This document shows, in pieces, positions 6,367 to 10,786 of a stretch of 10,786 nucleotides of DNA. The first letter of the stretch is position 1; each line of letters begins with the position of its first letter. The position numbers and the translations under genes are program-made. Below the pieces are notes generated by a model. It made no database searches, was not told the DNA's origin, and was given only the letters and a program-made list of their open reading frames with translations. The stretch spans positions 1-10,786 of the forward strand of contig PWMA01000077.1 in the NCBI GenBank assembly GCA_003558335.1, written 5' to 3'. The DNA comes from Candidatus Methanofastidiosia archaeon. Its GTDB lineage: Archaea > Methanobacteriota_B > Thermococci > Methanofastidiosales > Methanofastidiosaceae.

Positions 6367-7263
6367 ATGAAATCAGATGAAGATCATCTTAGCAACTATC
6401 GAAATGCAGGATCAATATTAAAATCAGTAAAGAAAGAATCAAAAGAATTAGTAATTAGTGGAAAGAAGATAATTGATTTAGTAGAATTTATAGAAAATAG
6501 AATAATTGAATTAGGAGGCCTTCCAGCTTTCCCATGTAATGTTTCTATAAACAGTGTTGCTGCCCATTATACACCAAATCTCAACACAGAACTTATTTTA
6601 AATAAAGGGGATTATGTAAAGGTAGATATAGGTTGTCATATTGATGGATGTATTGCTGATACAGCATATACTATTAAAGTCGATGAAGATGAAGATGATT
6701 TAATCATTGCCTCAAAAGAAGCTTTAAAAAATGCAATCGATGTTATAGAACCTGGAGTTAAAACAAATTACATAGGAAAAATAATTGAAGAAACTATAAA
6801 TGATTTTAACTTTAATCCTATAAAAGAACTTTGTGGACATGGACTTAGACCATATGTTCTTCATACAGGAACTACAATACCTAATTATTATAGTAATATT
6901 GGATTTAAATTAAAAGAAGGAGATATTTTAGCAATAGAGCCATTTGCATCAACTAAAGCTGGAAGACTTAAAACCTCTGAAGAAGTATATATATTCAAAT
7001 ATCTTCAAGATAGACCTTTAAGAGATCCCAATTCAAAGAAGTTATCAAAAGTTATAAAACAAAACTACAAAACTTTACCATTCGCAGAAAGATGGTTAGA
7101 AAAAAATTTTAATAATCTCAAAATAAATTTTTCTTTGAGAAATCTAATAAAGGCAAATGTTATTTATCCTTACAATGTTTTGTTAGAAAGTGAAGGAGGG
7201 TTAGTGTCTCAAGCTGAAGAAAGTTTGATTATTACTTCAAACGGTTCTGAAGTTTACACTTGA
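6367..7263 (+). CDS. map: Methionine aminopeptidase, type II (archaeal)
   Basis: Removes the initiator methionine from nascent proteins; a dinuclear-metal enzyme of the cytoplasm. 298 residues, matching the archaeal type II length. The five metal ligands are present: D87 in KVDIG, D98 in CIADTAY, H158 in CGHGL, E191 in IEPFAST and E284 in QAEES. H67 (AAHYTP) and H166 (VLHTGTTIPN) fit the substrate-binding histidines. The type II helical insertion follows E191 (about 205-275, with RPLRDPNSKK and LPFAERWL), which separates it from bacterial type I. The start is ATG 6367, with no Shine-Dalgarno and a TATA box close by. It is transcribed away from the origin and is followed 6 nt downstream by a small zinc-finger gene, probably in one transcript. 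Confidence 0.96.
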   Translation: MKSDEDHLSNYRNAGSILKSVKKESKELVISGKKIIDLVEFIENRIIELGGLPAFPCNVSINSVAAHYTPNLNTELILNKGDYVKVDIGCHIDGCIADTAYTIKVDEDEDDLIIASKEALKNAIDVIEPGVKTNYIGKIIEETINDFNFNPIKELCGHGLRPYVLHTGTTIPNYYSNIGFKLKEGDILAIEPFASTKAGRLKTSEEVYIFKYLQDRPLRDPNSKKLSKVIKQNYKTLPFAERWLEKNFNNLKINFSLRNLIKANVIYPYNVLLESEGGLVSQAEESLIITSNGSEVYT

Positions 7264-7269
7264 ATAATA

Positions 7270-7407
7270 ATGATATGTATGAGTTGTGGAAAACAAGTTA
7301 TTAATCCTTGTATATGCAAACTTTGTGGGAGACCTATTTGTTCAACTTGTATTTCAGAAGGGAAAATATGCAAAGAATGTATAAAAATTGGAAAAAAATA
7401 TAAATAA
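7270..7407 (+). CDS. Small cysteine-rich zinc-finger protein (45 aa)
   Basis: A 45-residue frame with nine cysteines starts at ATG 7270 and ends at TAA 7405-7407. Four C-x2-C pairs are at C3/C6, C16/C19, C24/C27 and C34/C37, with an extra C14. The regular spacing suggests two zinc sites, perhaps interleaved as in RING/LIM-like folds, and the tail is basic (KIGKKYK). I do not recognise the family. Reality is supported by the ordered Cys pairs, by 20% Cys in otherwise AT-rich DNA, and by the start lying 6 nt after the map stop, as in an operon. An internal ATG (Met4) is a possible alternative start but would lose C3. No Shine-Dalgarno is visible, so translation probably depends on coupling to map. 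It could act in nascent-chain or ribosome work with MetAP, but that is speculation from position. Confidence 0.8.
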   Translation: MICMSCGKQVINPCICKLCGRPICSTCISEGKICKECIKIGKKYK

Positions 7408-7447
7408 ATCCTCTATTGGATATATTTAATTGAACATATCGACAATT

Positions 7448-7464
7448 CCGAAAATCTTTTATAT
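7448..7464 (+). promoter_or_regulatory. Promoter of the Fe-S protein/AOR operon
   Basis: CCGAAAATC (BRE side) is followed by TTTATAT (7458-7464). The expected start is near 7484, giving a leader of about 22 nt that contains the Shine-Dalgarno GGAGGGT (7492-7498), 7 nt before the ATG. It shares the CCGAAA...TTTATAT layout with the hsp20 and permease promoters. Confidence 0.7.
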
Positions 7465-7505
7465 GAATACCCTGTAAGAAAGACAATCCTAGGAGGGTAA
7501 TTTTA

Positions 7506-7907
7506 ATGAACCATATAGTTTTTGATGAAAAGAAATGTGCAGGTTGCAACTTGTGTGAATTATTTTGTTCATCCAAGTGGTACGGTGCTTTCAATCCTAA
7601 AAAATCCAGTATTAGAATTAAACCAGGAGAATATGTAGATCCTAAATGTAGTGTTTGTTTACAGTGTGACGATGCCCCATGTATGGAAGCATGCCCAACA
7701 GAAGCCCTTGTAGTCGATCAAGACTTAGACATAGTAACCCTTGTTGAAGATTTATGTATTGGTTGTAAATTATGTGTTAAAGCTTGTCCATATGATGGTA
7801 TGTATTGGCATAGAGACTATAAACGCCCTATTAAATGTAATCTCTGTGAAGGTGATCCTGAATGTGTAAATATATGCCCAAAAGAAGCCCTTAAGGTAGG
7901 TGATTAA
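7506..7907 (+). CDS. Polyferredoxin-type electron-transfer subunit with four [4Fe-4S] clusters
   Basis: Electron-transfer partner of the tungstoenzyme encoded next. 133 residues with 17 cysteines in four groups: C11-C14-C17-C21, C51-C54-C59-C63 (CLQCDDAPCMEACP), C84-C87-C90-C94 (CIGCKLCVKACP) and C111-C114-C120-C124. This is the DmsB/HycB/YdhY layout; C48 is extra. There is no signal peptide or membrane segment, so it is cytoplasmic. The start has a strong Shine-Dalgarno and its own promoter. One base separates its stop from the AOR ATG, so the two are translationally coupled. Such pairs resemble E. coli YdhY-YdhV and the Fe-S subunits of multi-subunit AORs, where this protein passes electrons to ferredoxin or another acceptor. 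The true acceptor is unknown. Confidence 0.92.
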   Translation: MNHIVFDEKKCAGCNLCELFCSSKWYGAFNPKKSSIRIKPGEYVDPKCSVCLQCDDAPCMEACPTEALVVDQDLDIVTLVEDLCIGCKLCVKACPYDGMYWHRDYKRPIKCNLCEGDPECVNICPKEALKVGD

Positions 7908-7908
7908 G

Positions 7909-9726
7909 ATGGTTTATGGATATGCAGGAAAGATATTGCATATAGATCTTACAAAACGTAAAATTGATATAGAAACGCCAAAAGAAGAGTTTTACCGAAA
8001 ATGGCTTGGCGGAAATGGAATAATTATAAAAAACTTATACGATGGCATGAATAAAGGTACAGATCCTCTATCACCTGAAGCAGTTTCAGTTTTTGCCAGT
8101 GGACCTTTATCAGGTACGCTAGCTCACGGTTCTGGAAGAACTCATTTTGGGAGTAAATCACCTTTAACCGGTATACTTGCAGATAGTAGTATGGGTGGAG
8201 CCTTTTCTGCAATGTTGAAATATGCAGGATATGACGCAGCTGTAATTAAAGGTAGAGCTTCTTCTCCAGTAATGCTTGTTATAAATAATGATGAAGTTGA
8301 AATAAGGGAAGCGGATAGGCTATGGGGAGTTAAAACAATAGAAACACAACACAGAATAAAAAAAGAACTAACTTCGGAATATAAAGTAGCATGTATTGGA
8401 CCTTCTGGTGAAAAATTAGTTCCTTCTGCAGGAATTCTTTCAGATACAAGAATTGCAGGAAGAGGGGGAAATGGGGCAGTTTGGGGTTCAAAGAATCTTA
8501 AAGCTGTAGCTATATATGGAGACAAAGACGTTAAAGTTGCTGATTTGGAAAAAGTTAAGCAATTGTACAAAGAATTTGCAGAAAAAGTAAATGAAAATCT
8601 CAAAGGCATGATTAAATACGGCACCACTGCATTAGTAATGTCCATTAATGCCGCAGGGGGTTATGGAACTAGAAACATGCAAGAAGAAGTTTATGAAGAT
8701 GCTGATAAAATATCAGGGGATGTATTACACGATGAACATTTTATTAGACACAGATCTTGTTTTAGTTGCTGCTTGCACTGTGCAAAAGATTTCAAAGTAA
8801 ATAAATGGGAGAGCGTCTCAGAAGGTCCTGAATATGAAACTCTTTATTCATACGGCGGCATGGTTGGAAATAATGATTTAGATTATTTAATCCATGGTGA
8901 TAGGATTTCGGATGAATATGGAATTGATACTGTTACTGTGGGCGTTACCATCTCTATGGTAATGGAACTCATGGAGAAAGGTATCTTAACAGAAAAGGAC
9001 ACCGATGGCCATACTTATAAATTTGGGGACAAAGAGGGCCTCATCAAACTTATTAAAATCATAGCTGAAAGAGAAGGAGAATTTGGCGAGTTACTTTGCA
9101 AAGGAACAAGAGCACTTGCTGAACATTTAGGAGGCGATGCATATAAATATGCATTCCATGCAAAAGGTCTTGAGATTCCAGGCCACTCTCCAAGACCTCT
9201 TAAAACAATGTCGGTGGGTTACGCTACATCACCAAGAGGGGGAAGCCACCACGATGCTAGACCTGTAGATTATCCTTTACCTTGGGAACAAAGAAATTCA
9301 ATTATGGGTAAAGCACAAAGTGCAGTTACAACACAAAACTGGACTTGTTTAGGAGACTCATTAGTTGTATGCCATTTTTTAGAAAAAATATATGGTGTTA
9401 AAATTGTACCACTGCATTCTGAATGGATAAATGCAATAACTGGATGGGATACAACATTTGAAGAAGTATGCGCAATGGGCGAAAGAATTTACAACATGGA
9501 AAGACTATTTACTATTAGGGAATCTGGTAAAGCCAGAGAAGGAGACACTCTACCATGGAGGGCAATGAACGAACCGATACCCTCAGGAGCTTCAAAAGGA
9601 ATGTACACTCCAAAGAAAGAACTTGATGCAATGCTTGACGAATATTATGACATTAGAGGTTGGGATAGAAAAGGATACCCAACAAAAGAAACACTTAAGA
9701 GACTTGGACTTGAAGAGTACTCTTAA
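7909..9726 (+). CDS. Aldehyde ferredoxin oxidoreductase family tungstoenzyme
   Basis: Member of the W-bis-pterin AOR family, which interconverts aldehydes and carboxylates with low-potential electrons. 605 residues, the family's usual length. The N-terminal pterin-binding domain has GYAGKILHIDLT (4-15), SGPLSGT (64-70), SKSPLTG (82-88), AGYDAAVIKG (106-115) and AGRGGNGAVWGSKNLKA (183-199). The [4Fe-4S] ligands are C284, C287 and C291 (CFSCCLHC) plus C488. EYETLYSYGG (308-317) holds the conserved Glu region, and GGSHHDARP (444-452) the His region. The usual D-x-x-G-L-C pterin motif reads D483-SLVV-C488, lacking the Gly. ATG 7909 is chosen over the in-frame GTG 7900 because GGTGAT is its Shine-Dalgarno and the GTG lies inside that site and the previous gene. 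The substrate cannot be told from sequence, and other AOR-family activities remain possible. Confidence 0.93.
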   Translation: MVYGYAGKILHIDLTKRKIDIETPKEEFYRKWLGGNGIIIKNLYDGMNKGTDPLSPEAVSVFASGPLSGTLAHGSGRTHFGSKSPLTGILADSSMGGAFSAMLKYAGYDAAVIKGRASSPVMLVINNDEVEIREADRLWGVKTIETQHRIKKELTSEYKVACIGPSGEKLVPSAGILSDTRIAGRGGNGAVWGSKNLKAVAIYGDKDVKVADLEKVKQLYKEFAEKVNENLKGMIKYGTTALVMSINAAGGYGTRNMQEEVYEDADKISGDVLHDEHFIRHRSCFSCCLHCAKDFKVNKWESVSEGPEYETLYSYGGMVGNNDLDYLIHGDRISDEYGIDTVTVGVTISMVMELMEKGILTEKDTDGHTYKFGDKEGLIKLIKIIAEREGEFGELLCKGTRALAEHLGGDAYKYAFHAKGLEIPGHSPRPLKTMSVGYATSPRGGSHHDARPVDYPLPWEQRNSIMGKAQSAVTTQNWTCLGDSLVVCHFLEKIYGVKIVPLHSEWINAITGWDTTFEEVCAMGERIYNMERLFTIRESGKAREGDTLPWRAMNEPIPSGASKGMYTPKKELDAMLDEYYDIRGWDRKGYPTKETLKRLGLEEYS

Positions 9727-9765
9727 TCTTTTTTATTTTATTTTAATCTTCAATTTTTTAATACT
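9727..9765 (+). terminator. T-rich terminator after AOR
   Basis: Successive T-runs (CTTTTTTATTTTATTTTAATC, then CAATTTTTTAA) directly follow the AOR stop, typical of archaeal intrinsic termination. The permease promoter begins 15 nt beyond. Confidence 0.6.
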
Positions 9766-9779
9766 TTCAACCTAATAAT

Positions 9780-9796
9780 CCGAAAGATTTATATAT
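9780..9796 (+). promoter_or_regulatory. Permease core promoter (BRE + TATA)
   Basis: CCGAAAG followed by ATTTATATAT has the same 16 bases as the hsp20 promoter. The expected start is near 9814, leaving a leader of about 21 nt. The Shine-Dalgarno is GTGATC (9828-9833), unusually close (2 nt) to the ATG at 9836. Confidence 0.78.
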
Positions 9797-9835
9797 AAAT
9801 TAATAATTATATGTTTACAGTTGTGAAGTGATCCT

Positions 9836-10786
9836 ATGAACGATCGTAATATATTCATAATACTAGTTATTTTGTTTTTAGGCTTATTTTTCATGCCTGT
9901 AGCAAGTGACTTATTTCAAGAGTCACTATTCAATGCCTTTTTTCTATTGCACGATTATGCTAGATTACATGTGTTGACTTGTTTAGTGCCTGCAATGTTC
10001 ATAGCAGGAGGAATATGTGTCTTATTAAAAAAAGATGTAGTTTTAAAATACTTGGGAAGCGACACAAGCAAACTTTTGTCTTATTCAACTGCTTCAGTTT
10101 CAGGATCTATATTAGCTGTTTGTTCTTGCACAATACTACCTTTATTTGCATCTATCAGAAAAAGAGGCGCTGGTTTGGGCCCTGCAGTAACTTTCTTATT
10201 TTCCGGCCCTGCAATAAACATTGCAGCCATTTTCTTAACATTTAATGTTTTAGGATTTTCTATAGGAATGGCCAGAGTTCTTTTTGCAATTGGGCTTTCC
10301 ATTGTAGTTGGACTATCAATGGCATTAGTATTCAGGGAAGAGTCAGAAGGTGGAAAACTTTACTTTGAAGAAACTCCTGATGTTACCGTTTCATCAAAAG
10401 TTTTGCTTATATTTTTCTTTTCTATGGTAATGGTTTTAGTTGTAGGTGGGCTTTCTATAGATGCCGTAGTAAAGTATTTATTGATAGTAACTTTAACACT
10501 AATAGTTGCTTTTATTGCAATTTATAAATTTCCTAGAGAAACATCCAAATCCTGGATACATGAAACATGGACATTTTCAAAAAAACTGCTTCCTCTTTTG
10601 TTTGTAGGGGTATTCATCGCTGGATTTATAATGCCTATTCTTCCACAACAATTTATAGAACAGATGGTGGGACAAAACACTTTATTTGGAAACTTAGTTG
10701 CATCAATTTTTGGAGCGTTCATGTATTTTTCAACTTTGACTGAAGTTCCAATTTTACAAGCTCTAATGGCAAAAGGAATGGCAAAT
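9836..10786 (+). CDS. ArsP/YraQ-family (DUF318) permease, cut by right window edge
   Basis: Integral membrane permease of the family that includes ArsP, an exporter of trivalent organoarsenicals, and many members of unknown substrate. 317 residues are visible, with the frame open to the edge. The family signature is AVCSCTILPLFASIRKRGAGLGP (94-116) with the C96-x-C98 pair, then FLFSGPAIN (120-128). A second-half counterpart, FSTLTEVPILQALMAKG, lies just before the edge. Hydrophobic helices are at about 5-22, 45-63, 88-105, 118-138, 142-164, 188-208, 213-230, 250-268 and 285 onward, with a charged loop at about 166-185. It has its own promoter and a terminator before it, so it is probably a separate unit from the AOR pair. 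The substrate (arsenical, metal or other) is not determined. Confidence 0.88.
   Translation, partial: MNDRNIFIILVILFLGLFFMPVASDLFQESLFNAFFLLHDYARLHVLTCLVPAMFIAGGICVLLKKDVVLKYLGSDTSKLLSYSTASVSGSILAVCSCTILPLFASIRKRGAGLGPAVTFLFSGPAINIAAIFLTFNVLGFSIGMARVLFAIGLSIVVGLSMALVFREESEGGKLYFEETPDVTVSSKVLLIFFFSMVMVLVVGGLSIDAVVKYLLIVTLTLIVAFIAIYKFPRETSKSWIHETWTFSKKLLPLLFVGVFIAGFIMPILPQQFIEQMVGQNTLFGNLVASIFGAFMYFSTLTEVPILQALMAKGMAN

Noticed and set aside
7408..7421. ATCC-TCTATT-GGAT hairpin as terminator after the zinc-finger gene
   Set aside because: The stem is only 4 bp with no T-run after it, which is too weak to call.
7900..7908. GTG at 7900 as the AOR start
   Set aside because: It lies inside the GGTGAT Shine-Dalgarno and the end of the Fe-S gene; the ATG at 7909 starts the conserved N-terminus.
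8142..8645. 167-codon open frame on the minus strand inside AOR
   Set aside because: Fully antisense to a well-supported AOR gene. Its composition mirrors the AOR codons and it shows no recognisable motif or promoter.
9979..10722. Open frames within the permease gene in other frames
   Set aside because: They overlap the permease, whose frame carries the family signature and hydrophobic helices throughout.

Overview
The window is AT-rich archaeal chromosome. An archaeal-type GluRS, the primase small subunit PriS, Cdc6/Orc1, a type II methionine aminopeptidase, a tungsten-type aldehyde oxidoreductase (AOR) and BRE/TATA promoters together exclude bacteria. The Cdc6 core resembles the Thermococcus/Pyrococcus form, as I recall it. 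This suggests a euryarchaeote with a low-GC genome, perhaps an anaerobe of the Thermococci/Methanofastidiosa neighbourhood. The exact lineage is inference.

Left block, minus strand (1-3864). A small two-helix membrane protein with a Cys motif (3667-3864) is followed by gltX, priS and the 5' part of ileS, which runs off the left edge. The gltX-priS junction is 9 nt and priS-ileS is 41 nt, so this looks like an information-processing operon of two tRNA synthetases and primase.

Middle. A plus-strand hsp20 gene (4051-4512) has a strong promoter, and a perfect inverted repeat sits between its TATA box and the expected transcription start. It converges on cdc6/orc1 (minus, 4542-5993). The 373-bp gap between cdc6 and the divergent map gene holds what I read as the replication origin: two 22-bp ORB-like sites in inverted orientation (19/22 identical) flank a stretch of about 16% GC with short direct repeats. 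map is followed after 6 nt by a 45-residue cysteine-rich zinc-finger protein.

Right block, plus strand (7408-10786). A protein with four predicted [4Fe-4S] clusters and an AOR-family tungstoenzyme form a tight two-gene operon with a 1-nt gap. An ArsP/YraQ-type permease, cut by the right edge, then has its own promoter.

Two kinds of gene start recur. hsp20, the Fe-S/AOR pair and the permease have a CCGAAA-plus-TTTATAT promoter, a short leader and a Shine-Dalgarno. The small membrane protein, cdc6, map and ileS lack a Shine-Dalgarno and have TATA-like boxes close enough to the start for leaderless or nearly leaderless transcripts. No tRNA, rRNA, CRISPR array or insertion sequence was recognised.
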